A stretch of DNA of 64,000 nucleotides, taken from contig NZ_CP069304.1 of assembly GCF_016839145.1 (NCBI RefSeq), positions 62,001 to 126,000 on the forward strand, read 5' to 3'. This stretch comes from Shinella sp. PSBB067 (GTDB taxonomy: Bacteria > Pseudomonadota > Alphaproteobacteria > Rhizobiales > Rhizobiaceae). A program made the position numbers and the translations under genes. Below, piece by piece: positions 1 through 8,205 of this stretch; within the stretch, counting starts at the first letter, position 1; each line of letters opens with the position of its first letter. Under the pieces are notes generated by a model. That model made no database searches, was not told where the DNA came from, and worked only from the letters and a program-made list of their open reading frames with translations.

Positions 1-141
1 CCGGTCGCCGGGGCGGAACTCGCCGATGATCAGCTTCTCCTTGATCTGCTGGTAGATCTGCTCGTTGAGCGTATCCTGGACGAGGGTCCTGTAGGTCTGC
101 ATCGACCCGCCATCCGCCGGCGCGTGTTTCCTGCCTTCCAT
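1..141 (-). CDS. GntR-family transcriptional regulator, N-terminal part (truncated by window edge)
   Basis: The 47 visible codons start at an ATG (complement 139-141) and end at the window edge. The stretch from about residue 24, reading NEQIYQQIKEKLIIGEFRPGDR, is the typical opening of a GntR winged-helix DNA-binding domain: helix 1 followed by the G-x-F/L-x-P-G turn. The effector domain lies outside the window, so FadR/FCD against other subclasses cannot be settled. The start is 2 bp from the stop of the amino-acid permease gene on the same strand, so it is very probably the last visible gene of that operon. It may control the operon through the palindrome at 4992-5003. Confidence 0.85.
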   Translation of the reverse strand, partial: MEGRKHAPADGGSMQTYRTLVQDTLNEQIYQQIKEKLIIGEFRPGDR

Positions 142-143
142 GC

Positions 144-1223
144 CTAGTGCTTCTCGTTGGCGAATTCCCGCTCGAGGCGGCGGGAATGCAGGGAGAGGAT
201 GAAGCAGAAGACGAAGAAGGCGCCGCCGACGACGAGGTAGGCCTCGCGGTAGAAGCCCAGCCACGCGCCGTCGGCGATCGCCCCGCGTGCTCCGCCAAGC
301 ACGTCGATGAGGCCGATGATGCTGATCAGCGTCGTGTCCTTGATGGATTCGATGAAGGTGTTGATGATCGCCGGCAGCGCGATGCGGAAGGCCTGCGGCA
401 GCACGATGAGGCGGGAGATCAGGCCGCCGGAAAGCCCGAGGCTGTGGCCGGCCTCCGACTGGCCGCGCGGCACGGCTTCGAGGCCGCCGCGGATCGCCTC
501 GGCCAGATAGGCCGCCTGGAAGAGGATCAGCGCCACCTGCGCGCGCAGGATGTTGTCGATCAGGTTGCCGCCGGGCAGCAGGAAGGGCAGCATGGTCGAG
601 GCGATGAACAGCACCGCGATCAGCGGCAGGCCGCGCACGATCTCCACATAGAGCGAGCAGAAGCGGCGGATGACGGCGGCCTTGGAGCGGCGGCCGAGCA
701 CGATGAAGACCGAGAGCGGCAAGGCGAGCACGATGCCGAAGGCCGAAAGGCCGACGGTGAGCGGCAGGCCGCCCCAGCGGCTGGTGGAAACCGAAGGCAG
801 GCCGAGGACGCCGCCGCCCATCAGGATGAGGCTGATCACCATGACGGCGATCCAGGCGAGCGCCAGCGGCGGCTTCCAGAAGCGGCGGAAGCCGCTGAGG
901 ATGAGGATGGCGAGCACCAGCACGACGGCGAGCGTCGGGCGCCAGTACTGGTCGGCCGGATAGCTGCCGAAGAGGATGATGTGGTAGCGCTCGTGCAGGA
1001 AGGCCCAGCAGGCGCCCGCCGCCGCCCGGCAGGTCTCGGGCGAGGCCTGCCCGAACACCGCATCGGTGACGGCCCAGCGGTAGAAGCGCGCAAGCAGATA
1101 GAGGAGGCCGCCGGTGATCGCCACCGTCAGCAGGGCATGCGGCCACGGATGGAAGTACGGGCGCAGCCGGCCGGCGAGGCCGCCATTGGAGGGGCGGGGG
1201 AGTGCCGCGGTAATTTCGCTCAT
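144..1223 (-). CDS. polar amino-acid ABC transporter permease (AapM/BztC-like)
   Basis: A 359-residue inner-membrane protein with about eight hydrophobic segments. The C-terminal half carries the binding-protein-dependent permease signature (SEAGHSLGLSGG followed by IVLPQAFRIALPAIINTFIESIKDTTL), the loop that docks on the ATPase. The long N-terminal extension with extra helices and a periplasmic loop is typical of AapM/BztC-type permeases rather than the shorter HisM type. The ATG (complement 1221-1223) overlaps the stop of the preceding permease as ATGA, indicating translational coupling. No ATP-binding subunit is visible here; it may lie past the window edge or be shared. Substrate is inferred only from family. 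Confidence 0.9.
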   Translation of the reverse strand: MSEITAALPRPSNGGLAGRLRPYFHPWPHALLTVAITGGLLYLLARFYRWAVTDAVFGQASPETCRAAAGACWAFLHERYHIILFGSYPADQYWRPTLAVVLVLAILILSGFRRFWKPPLALAWIAVMVISLILMGGGVLGLPSVSTSRWGGLPLTVGLSAFGIVLALPLSVFIVLGRRSKAAVIRRFCSLYVEIVRGLPLIAVLFIASTMLPFLLPGGNLIDNILRAQVALILFQAAYLAEAIRGGLEAVPRGQSEAGHSLGLSGGLISRLIVLPQAFRIALPAIINTFIESIKDTTLISIIGLIDVLGGARGAIADGAWLGFYREAYLVVGGAFFVFCFILSLHSRRLEREFANEKH

Positions 1224-2344
1224 GACTTCACCAGTTGCGCGCGCTTTTCCAGCCAGCGGATGACCGCGGAGGTCACGAGGCTGAGCGACAGGTAGATCAG
1301 AAGGTAGATGGACACGGTCTCGATGGCCCGGCCGGTCTGGTTGAGCGCGGTATTGCCGACGGAAACCAGGTCCGGATAGCCGATGAGCACGGCGAGCGTC
1401 GTGTTCTTGATGGCGTTGAGATACTGGTTGGCGAGCGGGGGCAGCATGAGCCGCATCGCCTGCGGGGCGAGCACCAGGTAGAGGGTGAGGAGCGGGCTGA
1501 GGCCGAGCGAGTTGGCGGCTTCCGACTGGCCCTTCGGCAGGGCAGCGAGGCTGCCGCGCACGATCTCGGCGATGAAGCCGGAGGTATAGAAGGAAAGTCC
1601 CACCAGCATCGCCAGATATTCCGGCGTCATGCCCATGCCGCCGCGGAAGTTGAAGCCCATCAGCGTCGGCTTCTGGATCTCGCCCCAGCCGAGCGCATAG
1701 ACGGCGACGCCGACAAGCGCGGCGGCCGAGAGGAAGAGGCCGCCGGTCGCGGGCCGCGGGAAACGGCCCGTCTCGTTGCGGCCGCGCACCATGGCGCGCC
1801 AGAAGAGGACGCCGCAGGCAAGGGCAAGCACGCCGATGGCGGCGAGAACCGGGCCGGCCTCGCCGGCAAGCACCGTCGGGATGTAGAGCCCGCGGCTGGA
1901 GATGAAGACGGATTCGCCGAAGGTCCAGGCCTGGCGCGGCGGCGGCAGGACGCGCACGGCGGTGGCGCAGACGACGAGGATGAGCAGCAGCGGCGTGTTG
2001 CGCGTCACCTCGATATAGGCTTTGGCGAGGGCACGCAGCTGCGGATGGGCGGTGCGCCCCGCAAGGCCGATCAAGACGCCGAGCAGGGTGGACAGCACGA
2101 TGGCGGCAAGCGCCAGCTTGACGGTGTTGAGCAGCCCGACGAGCAGCGCCCGGAAATAGGTGTCGCCCGAACCGAAGGAGATCAGCGACTCGCCGATCGG
2201 GAACGACGTGGCGCTCCACAGGAAGCCGTAGTCGATGGTGATGCCGCGGGCGGCGAGGTTGGACGCAAGATTGTGCGACAGCCACGCAAGAACTGCGATG
2301 GCTGCCGCGACAAACAGCGCGTTTTGAAGGCGCTCGCTACGCAT
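1220..2344 (-). CDS. polar amino-acid ABC transporter permease (AapQ/BztB-like)
   Basis: A 374-residue multi-spanning inner-membrane protein. The hydrophobic N-terminus (from about residue 8), a segment reading AIVLSTLLGVLIGLAGR, and a C-terminal EAA-type loop (EAANSLGLSPLLTLYLVLAPQAM) identify the His/Glu/Gln-type permease family. Its length and the wide insertion between the first and second permease halves resemble AapQ/BztB. The ATG (complement 2342-2344) overlaps the binding-protein stop by 1 bp and the gene ends in an ATGA overlap with the second permease. It should form the heteromeric membrane channel with that protein. Amino-acid specificity cannot be read from the sequence. Confidence 0.9.
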   Translation of the reverse strand: MRSERLQNALFVAAAIAVLAWLSHNLASNLAARGITIDYGFLWSATSFPIGESLISFGSGDTYFRALLVGLLNTVKLALAAIVLSTLLGVLIGLAGRTAHPQLRALAKAYIEVTRNTPLLLILVVCATAVRVLPPPRQAWTFGESVFISSRGLYIPTVLAGEAGPVLAAIGVLALACGVLFWRAMVRGRNETGRFPRPATGGLFLSAAALVGVAVYALGWGEIQKPTLMGFNFRGGMGMTPEYLAMLVGLSFYTSGFIAEIVRGSLAALPKGQSEAANSLGLSPLLTLYLVLAPQAMRLMLPPLANQYLNAIKNTTLAVLIGYPDLVSVGNTALNQTGRAIETVSIYLLIYLSLSLVTSAVIRWLEKRAQLVKS

Positions 2345-3387
2345 CAGCGCAAGGGTGCTGCGTACATGAGGCCGCCCTTCGTCCACAGGTCGTTGAGACC
2401 GCGGTCGAGCTTGAGGGGCGAGGCCTTGCCGAGGTTGCGCTCGAAGCTCTCGCCGTAATTGCCGACGGACGAGACGATCTTGACGACCCAGTCTTCGGAA
2501 AGGCCGAGGTCCTTGCCGTTGCCCGGCGTCGTGCCGAGGAGCTGCTTGACTTCCGGATCCGGCGAGTTCTTGGCGAGGTCGTCGACATTGGCCTGCGTGA
2601 TGCCGAGGCGCTCGGCCTCGACGAGGGCGAACATCACCCAGCGCGCGACGAGGAAGAGTTCTTCGTCACCGCTCTTCACGGCCGGCGCATAGGGCTCCAG
2701 CGTGATGAAGTTCGGGAAGATGATGTAGTCATCGACATTGCCATTGCCGGCGCGCGAGCCGGCGAGGTTGCCGTAGTTGCCGCCGAAGGCGTCGCAACGG
2801 CCGCCGAAGAAGGCCGCGTCGAGCTGTTCCCAGGCGCTGAGGACGAGCGGCGTGTAGTTGAGGCCGCGCGACTTGAAGAAGTTCTCGGTGTTCACCTCGA
2901 AGGTCGAGCCCTGCAGGATGCAGACGGTGGCGTCAGCAAGCTGGTCCGGGCTGTCGACGCCGAGCGACTTCGGCACCATGAAGGTATAGCCGTCGAAATA
3001 GTTCGGCGAGGCGAAGCGCGCGCTCTGGGCGCCTTCGCGGTTGAGTGTGGTCGTCGTGTCGTGCGCCAAAACGTCGATCTCGCCCGAGGAGAGCAGGACG
3101 AAACGCTCGGAATAGGAGGTCTGGCGGTAGGTCACCTTGGAGGCGTCGCCGAGGATGGCGGCAGCCATCGACTTGCAATAGTCGATGTCGATGCCGGCGA
3201 GCTCGCCATTGGCGGCCGGCGCGGAGAAGCCCGGTACGGCCTGGCCGACGCCGCAGACGAGGTTGCCGCGGGCCTTGATGGCGTCGAGCGCCGCGCCGGC
3301 CTCGGCGGTGCCGGCAAAGGACATGGCGCCCATCAGCGCGCTCGCGCAGGCGAGAACCCCCAGTTTCAGTGAAGTCGCAAGTTTCAT
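2344..3387 (-). CDS. polar amino-acid ABC transporter substrate-binding protein (AapJ-like)
   Basis: A 347-residue periplasmic solute-binding protein of the bacterial SBP_3 type. It has a cleavable signal peptide (about residues 1-30, ending near GTAEAGA) followed by ALDAIKARGNLVCGVGQAVPGF, the usual first strand of amino-acid binding proteins, and a ligand-site region around DIDYCKSMAAAILGD and DVLAHDTTTTLNR. Two or more Cys after the signal peptide are consistent with the disulfide seen in AapJ/BztA proteins. The start is chosen at complement 3385-3387, preceded by a strong AAAGGGG ribosome site. It is the first transporter gene and lies 76 bp after the dehydrogenase gene. Confidence 0.93.
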   Translation of the reverse strand: MKLATSLKLGVLACASALMGAMSFAGTAEAGAALDAIKARGNLVCGVGQAVPGFSAPAANGELAGIDIDYCKSMAAAILGDASKVTYRQTSYSERFVLLSSGEIDVLAHDTTTTLNREGAQSARFASPNYFDGYTFMVPKSLGVDSPDQLADATVCILQGSTFEVNTENFFKSRGLNYTPLVLSAWEQLDAAFFGGRCDAFGGNYGNLAGSRAGNGNVDDYIIFPNFITLEPYAPAVKSGDEELFLVARWVMFALVEAERLGITQANVDDLAKNSPDPEVKQLLGTTPGNGKDLGLSEDWVVKIVSSVGNYGESFERNLGKASPLKLDRGLNDLWTKGGLMYAAPLR

Positions 3388-3463
3388 GTATTTCCCCTTT
3401 TCATGCGCATTCAGGTGAGGCCCGCAGGCACCATTGCCGGCGGGATGCATTTCCGGCGGGCCG

Positions 3464-4957
3464 TCAGGCCGCCGATTGGGTGATGCAGACGTATTTGAGC
3501 TCGAGGAATTCCTCGATCCCGTATTTCGAGCCCTCGCGGCCGATGCCGGATTCCTTCACGCCGCCGAAGGGCGCGACCTCGTTCGACACCAGGCCCTCGT
3601 TGACGCCGACGATGCCGGACTCGATCTTCTCGGCGACCCGCCACATGCGGTCGAGGTCACGGGTGAAGATGTAGGCGGCAAGGCCGGAGGCGGTGGCGTT
3701 CGCCGCCTTGATGACGCTCTTCTCGTCGGAAAAGCGCTGGATCGGGGCGACGGGGCCGAAGGTCTCCTCGCTCTCGAAGAGCATGGTGGCGTCGACATCG
3801 GTCAGCACGGTCGGCTCGTAGAAGGTCTGGCCGAGGCCATGGCGCTTGCCGCCGGTGGCGACCTTGGCGCCCTTGCCGAGCGCGTCGGCGACATGGCGTT
3901 CCACCTTCGTCAGCGCCGCCTCGTTGATCAGCGGGCCCTGCTGCACGCCGTCCGCAAAGCCGTCGCCGACCTTGAGCGCGCCGACCGCCGCCGAAAGGCG
4001 GGCGACGAAGGCGTCGTGGACGTTTTCATGTACATAGATGCGGTTCGGGCAGATGCAGGTCTGTCCGGTGTTGCGGAACTTCGCGTTGATGACGCCCTGC
4101 ACGGCGACGTCGAGGTCGGCGTCGTCGAAGACGATGAGCGGGGCGTTGCCGCCGAGCTCCATCGCCACCTTCTTCACCGTATTGGCCGACTGCTCCAGGA
4201 GCAGCTTGCCGACGCGGGTGGAGCCGGTGAAGCTGATCTTGCGAACGATCGGGTTTGCGGTCATCTCGCCGCCGATGGCCGTCGCGTCGCCGGTGACGAT
4301 GTTGAAGACGCCCTTGGGGATGCCGGCGCGCTCGGCAAGCTCGGCCAGCGCCAGCGCCGAATAGGGCGTGAACTCGGAGGGCTTGACGACGACCGCGCAG
4401 CCGGCGGCGAAGGCCGGGGCGCATTTGCGGGTGATCATGGCCGAGGGGAAGTTCCACGGCGTGATGGCGGCGACGACGCCGATCGGCTGCTTGAGCACCA
4501 TGATGCGCGACTGGGCGCGCGGGGCGGGGATGAGGTCGCCATAGGCGCGCTTCGCCTCCTCGGCGAACCATTCCACGAAGGAGGCGGCATAGCGGATTTC
4601 CCCCTGGCTTTCGGCCAGCGGCTTGCCCTGTTCGGCGGTCATGATGGCGGCAAGGTCGGGAAGGTTGGCGACGATCAGGTCGAACCAGCGGCGCAGCACG
4701 ACGGCGCGGTCCTTGGCGGCGAGCGCCGCCCAATCATGACGGGCTTCCTCTGCCGCCTCGATGGCGCGGCGGGTCTCGGCGGCGCCCATGTTCGGCACGG
4801 TGCCGATCTCAAGGCCCGTCGCCGGGTCGACCACCGCCACCACGGCGCCGCTGTCGGCCTCCGCCCATGCGCCGTCGATATAGGCACGCTCGCGCAACAG
4901 CGAGGGGTCTGCAAGGCGTTCGGCAAGGGGGCGTGGCGAGAGTTGGTGCACGGTCAT
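3464..4957 (-). CDS. gabD: NAD(P)-dependent succinate-semialdehyde dehydrogenase
   Basis: A 497-residue aldehyde dehydrogenase that would oxidise succinate semialdehyde to succinate in the cytosol (GABA or related degradation). The order of motifs is canonical: PWNFP (168-171), NAD-site FTGSTRVGK (243-251), general base Glu267 in MELGG, and nucleophile Cys301 in GQTCIC. The overall pattern (LLRERAYIDGAW, KPSEFTPYSALALAELAERAGIPKGVFNIVTG) matches the GabD group better than other aldehyde dehydrogenases. Cys301 and Cys303 form a C-x-C pair as in the redox-switched human enzyme. The downstream amino-acid transporter suggests a role in using an amino compound. Close relatives act on glutarate semialdehyde, so the exact substrate is inferred. 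Confidence 0.85.
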   Translation of the reverse strand: MTVHQLSPRPLAERLADPSLLRERAYIDGAWAEADSGAVVAVVDPATGLEIGTVPNMGAAETRRAIEAAEEARHDWAALAAKDRAVVLRRWFDLIVANLPDLAAIMTAEQGKPLAESQGEIRYAASFVEWFAEEAKRAYGDLIPAPRAQSRIMVLKQPIGVVAAITPWNFPSAMITRKCAPAFAAGCAVVVKPSEFTPYSALALAELAERAGIPKGVFNIVTGDATAIGGEMTANPIVRKISFTGSTRVGKLLLEQSANTVKKVAMELGGNAPLIVFDDADLDVAVQGVINAKFRNTGQTCICPNRIYVHENVHDAFVARLSAAVGALKVGDGFADGVQQGPLINEAALTKVERHVADALGKGAKVATGGKRHGLGQTFYEPTVLTDVDATMLFESEETFGPVAPIQRFSDEKSVIKAANATASGLAAYIFTRDLDRMWRVAEKIESGIVGVNEGLVSNEVAPFGGVKESGIGREGSKYGIEEFLELKYVCITQSAA

Positions 4958-4991
4958 GGATCGGGTTCCTGTTCACTCCGGATTCTGTCGA

Positions 4992-5003
4992 GTGTTATAA
5001 CAC
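4992..5003. promoter_or_regulatory. perfect 12-bp palindrome, candidate GntR operator
   Basis: GTGTTATAACAC is a perfect inverted repeat 34 bp before the dehydrogenase ATG, in the 217-bp gap between the minus-strand operon and the aldolase. Short AT-centred palindromes of this kind are typical GntR-family operators, and a GntR gene ends the same operon. Binding is inferred. Confidence 0.5.
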
Positions 5004-5174
5004 ACATCAGATTTCAAACTGTCAAGACGCAATTTCCCGTGCCGGCCGGTGGCATCCACAGGGTGCTGTGAACGGGTGCGACGGTCGAAAACAGGTGCGA
5101 AGATCGCGGTACGTGCGTCCGCATCGGTGATAGGCTAGGATGGGATCGGATTGGCCAGCAGCAGGGAGGCAGGC

Positions 5175-6071
5175 ATGGTTGACGCGGGAATGATGGCGCA
5201 GATGGCGGGCAGGGAGGGCTTCATCGCCGCCCTCGACCAGAGTGGCGGCTCCACGCCGGGCGCGCTCCGCAACTACGGTATCGCCGATACCGACTATAGC
5301 GGCGAGGAGGCGATGTTCCGCCTGATGCACGAGATGCGCGTGCGCATCATGACGGCGCCCGCCTTTTCCGGCGACAAGGTGATCGGCGCGATCCTGTTCG
5401 AAAAGACCATGGACGGCGAGGCGGGGGGCAAACAGGTCCCGGCCTTCCTCTGGGAGGACCGCGGCGTCGTGCCCTTCCTCAAGGTCGACAAGGGCCTTGC
5501 CGCCGAGGAGAACGGCGTGCAGCTCCTGAAGCCGATGCCCGAGCTCGACGAATTGCTCGCCCGCGCGGTGAAGAAAGGCATCTTCGGCACCAAGATGCGC
5601 TCGGTGATCGCCAATGCCGACCGCGCCGGCATCGCGGCCGTGGTGAAGCAGCAGTTCGAGATCGGCCGGCGCATCCTCGGCCACGGGCTGGTGCCGATCA
5701 TCGAGCCGGAAGTGTCCATCAAGAGCCCGACCAAGGCGGAGGCCGAGACGATCCTGCTGGAGGCGATCCTGCAGAAGCTCGACGCCCTGCCTGCCGGCGA
5801 AAGGGTGATGCTCAAGCTCACCCTGCCCACTGTCGCCGACCTCTACGAGCCCCTGGTCGCCCATGCGGCGGTCGTGCGCGTCGTCGCCCTTTCGGGCGGC
5901 TACAGCCGGGCGGAGGCCTGCGAGAAGCTCAGCCGCAACCATGGCATGATCGCCAGCTTCTCCCGCGCCCTCACGGAGGACCTGAAGGTGACGATGAGCA
6001 AGGCCGAGTTCGACGCCAGCCTCGCCGGCACGATCGACGAGATCTACAGGGCGAGCGTCGTCAAGGCGTGA
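5175..6071 (+). CDS. class I fructose-bisphosphate aldolase
   Basis: A 298-residue cytosolic aldolase that would split fructose 1,6-bisphosphate into glyceraldehyde 3-phosphate and dihydroxyacetone phosphate by a Schiff base, with no metal. Motifs of the bacterial class I family are clear: GFIAALDQSGGSTPGAL near the N-terminus, FEKTM, LKVDKGL, VPIIEPEVSI and the lysine-containing VMLKLTLP segment. An in-frame TTG lies 24 bp upstream, but the ATG at 5175 has a good GGGAGG ribosome site 5 bp ahead and gives the family's usual length. It is monocistronic: divergent from the dehydrogenase operon and convergent with the next gene. Confidence 0.92.
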   Translation: MVDAGMMAQMAGREGFIAALDQSGGSTPGALRNYGIADTDYSGEEAMFRLMHEMRVRIMTAPAFSGDKVIGAILFEKTMDGEAGGKQVPAFLWEDRGVVPFLKVDKGLAAEENGVQLLKPMPELDELLARAVKKGIFGTKMRSVIANADRAGIAAVVKQQFEIGRRILGHGLVPIIEPEVSIKSPTKAEAETILLEAILQKLDALPAGERVMLKLTLPTVADLYEPLVAHAAVVRVVALSGGYSRAEACEKLSRNHGMIASFSRALTEDLKVTMSKAEFDASLAGTIDEIYRASVVKA

Positions 6072-6079
6072 GGGCAAGG

Positions 6080-6120
6080 CGCCGTGGCTAGCCGCGCGCC
6101 GTCGCGGGCCGGCCACGGCG
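6080..6120. terminator. hairpin between convergent genes
   Basis: CGCCGTGGC (6080-6088) and GCCACGGCG (6112-6120) are exact reverse complements with a 23-base GC-rich spacer. The hairpin lies 9 bp after the aldolase stop and just before the end of the convergent epimerase-like gene. There is no T-run, so it is at best a factor-assisted or bidirectional terminator. Confidence 0.4.
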
Positions 6121-6159
6121 GTGTCGGCCTGCCCGGGGCCGATCTTCGCGGCCCGCGCC

Positions 6160-7044
6160 TCAGTTCGGGATCAGCCGCTCCATGACGGCCTTGAGTTCGG
6201 CGGCCACGGCGAAGCTGTCGTCCTGGTGCTGGCGCCTGCAGAAGAGCTCGCAGCTCCACCAGCCCCGGTAGCCGGTCGATCGCACGGCGTCGACCCATTC
6301 CCTGAGGTCAAGGGCGCCCCGGCCCGTGGGCACGTCCCGCAGCACCGGCTCGTTTGGTATGCCGCCGGTGAAGGGCAGGGAATCGCAAAGATGCACGCCG
6401 TAGATGAGGTCCTTGTCGAGCCGCGAGATGCGCTCCGGCGTGTCGCCGGACGTATAGGAATGCCAGAAGTCGATGACGATCCGCACATTGTCCCGCTTGC
6501 AGAGGTCGAGGATGCGCCGTTGCGCGTCGAGCGTGTTGAGCGGCGTCCAGGACAGCGCCTCCAGATAGACGACCAGCCCGTGGGCGGCGGCGATGTCTGC
6601 GACCGCCTGGAGGTTACGCGCGGTGCGCTCGGTCTGGTCCGCCTCCGGCAGGTCGATGAGCCCGCGGTAGAGGCCGGGATGGCGCGCGGCGGCATCCGGC
6701 TCGAACACCCTGATGTCGAGCGGCCCGGTGATGGCCTCGATCCCTTTCGCGCCGGCCGCGACGGCGAGGTCGCAAAGCGCCTCCGCCTCGCGCAGCATCT
6801 GTGCGCGGCCGTCTCCCTGGCGTTCGAGATCGATGAGGAAGCCGATGCCGGGAAGGAAAAGGCCGTCGAGGTGCTCCTTCAGCTCGCGCTCGGTGAAGCC
6901 GGCCTCCAGGAACGCGGCGATCTTGGCGCCGGAGGTTTCGAGGCCGTCGAAACCGAGGCGTCTTGCGATCGCGATGTCGATCGCAAGGCTGTTGGGCCTG
7001 GAGGCCATCGAATGGAAGATGAGCTGGTTCTGGAGCCTGGTCAT
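6160..7044 (-). CDS. TIM-barrel sugar phosphate isomerase/epimerase family protein
   Basis: A 294-residue protein of the xylose-isomerase-like (AP endonuclease 2) fold. Visible landmarks are LGFDGLETSG (strand 1), a central LVVYLEAL with the metal-ligand Glu, IVIDFWHSY with an Asp and His pair, IYGVHLCDSL with a His, and WWSCELFCRR with the last Glu; these are the divalent-metal ligands of the fold. Members isomerise or epimerise sugars and inositols, and some cleave 3-keto-glycosides. It lies directly after the Gfo/Idh/MocA gene on the same strand (32 bp gap), so the two probably act in sequence. The substrate is not recognisable. Confidence 0.85.
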   Translation of the reverse strand: MTRLQNQLIFHSMASRPNSLAIDIAIARRLGFDGLETSGAKIAAFLEAGFTERELKEHLDGLFLPGIGFLIDLERQGDGRAQMLREAEALCDLAVAAGAKGIEAITGPLDIRVFEPDAAARHPGLYRGLIDLPEADQTERTARNLQAVADIAAAHGLVVYLEALSWTPLNTLDAQRRILDLCKRDNVRIVIDFWHSYTSGDTPERISRLDKDLIYGVHLCDSLPFTGGIPNEPVLRDVPTGRGALDLREWVDAVRSTGYRGWWSCELFCRRQHQDDSFAVAAELKAVMERLIPN

Positions 7045-7076
7045 GGGTGCGAACCTCGTGTGAATGTCTGGTTTCT

Positions 7077-8075
7077 TCAGCGCGTGCGAATGGATGCGGG
7101 GCGTTTCCGCTGGGCAGCCCTGACCGCCTCGGCGGTGCGCAGCGCCATGACATTGTCCTCTCCGACGGACATCCAGCCCGCGGTCTTCTGCGGCAGGGCG
7201 ATGAAGGCTTCCACCGTCGTCACATGCTGGTCGCGGTCGCGGATGGGGATGAGCTCGTTGCGCCCGTTCAGCCGCCGGACGAGGGCGCCGGATCCCTTGC
7301 CGCTGAGCGTTCCGTGGGCGAGAAGGGTGCCGCGATCGCCGGCGAGCATGACGATGCTGTCGAATTCCGCGGTCGTGAAGCTCTCGTAGGACTGGAAGAT
7401 CGCCCCGCCGGACATCTCGATCGCATAGGCCTGCTGTCCCGCGCCGTTGCCCGGCGGCACGGCCGGGAGCGCGGAAACGGCAGCCGGCTCTTGGCCGGTC
7501 AGGAAACGCGCGAGGTCGATGCTGTCGACGGACATCTCGAAGAGCGCGTCGCCGTGGTCCGTTTCCTCATCGGGATGGCGGTTCGGCGGCGGCTGGAAGG
7601 GCGCGCCGCGCGCGATGAGAAGCGATTGCAGGGTACCGATCTCGCCCTCCTGAAGCAGGCGGCGCATGGTCTGGTGCGGCGACAGGGCGCGGAAGGGCTG
7701 GTTGAGGGCGAGCACGATGCCCGCGTTCCTGCACGCCTCGGCAAGGGTGGCGGCGATGCGGCTGCTGGCGGCGATCGGGCCGTCGCAAAGGACATGCCGT
7801 CCCTCGGCCGCCGCCGCCTGGATATAGTGCCTGCGGCGATCCCGGGCGGCGCTGACATAGGCAAAGCCGACACGCGGATCCTGCAGGGTCCGCCGGGCGT
7901 CGACGGATATGCCGGGGATTTCCATGTCCTGCGAGAAATGCGCGGCATATTGCCGGTTGCGGCTGACGACCCACAGCGGCCGGTGGCCCGCCGCGCGGAT
8001 TGCCGCGACCATGTGCTCGGTCGCGATCGTGCCGGTGCCCATGACCGACCACCCGGTCTCTCCTGTCGAATGCAC
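7077..8075 (-). CDS. Gfo/Idh/MocA-family oxidoreductase
   Basis: A 332-residue NAD(P)-dependent sugar or inositol dehydrogenase-like protein. The N-terminal Rossmann part begins WSVMGTGTIATEHMVAAIRAAGHRPLWVVSR, a G-x-G-x-I/A dinucleotide motif. The family's usual EKP motif is replaced by CDGPIAAS (about residues 96-103), so the conserved lysine that often acts in catalysis appears to be missing. The C-terminal alpha/beta domain has the HGDALFEMSVDSIDLARFL region typical of the family. It is the first gene of a two-gene minus-strand unit and is divergent from the XRE regulator. Activity on a 3-keto sugar is possible but unproven. Confidence 0.85.
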   Translation of the reverse strand: MHSTGETGWSVMGTGTIATEHMVAAIRAAGHRPLWVVSRNRQYAAHFSQDMEIPGISVDARRTLQDPRVGFAYVSAARDRRRHYIQAAAAEGRHVLCDGPIAASSRIAATLAEACRNAGIVLALNQPFRALSPHQTMRRLLQEGEIGTLQSLLIARGAPFQPPPNRHPDEETDHGDALFEMSVDSIDLARFLTGQEPAAVSALPAVPPGNGAGQQAYAIEMSGGAIFQSYESFTTAEFDSIVMLAGDRGTLLAHGTLSGKGSGALVRRLNGRNELIPIRDRDQHVTTVEAFIALPQKTAGWMSVGEDNVMALRTAEAVRAAQRKRPASIRTR

Positions 8076-8154
8076 CGTGGATCCTCCTCTTCTTCACCCG
8101 GAGATTGCCTGCGCGCGCCGTCCGCCACAACTTCGCAGATCATTGAAGTCATTA

Positions 8155-8190
8155 GCGACATGAAGTAATTCTAGCGTCACAATGCGTCAC
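8155..8190. promoter_or_regulatory. GCGTCAC repeats in the divergent promoter region
   Basis: Two exact GCGTCAC copies (8174-8180 and 8184-8190) are spaced 10 bp apart, and a related GCGACA is at 8155-8160. They lie in the gap between the Gfo/Idh/MocA gene and the XRE regulator, directly before the chosen regulator start, a fitting place for an autoregulatory operator. This is inference from spacing only. Confidence 0.3.
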
Positions 8191-8205
8191 TCATCGGGGG
8201 CTGGA

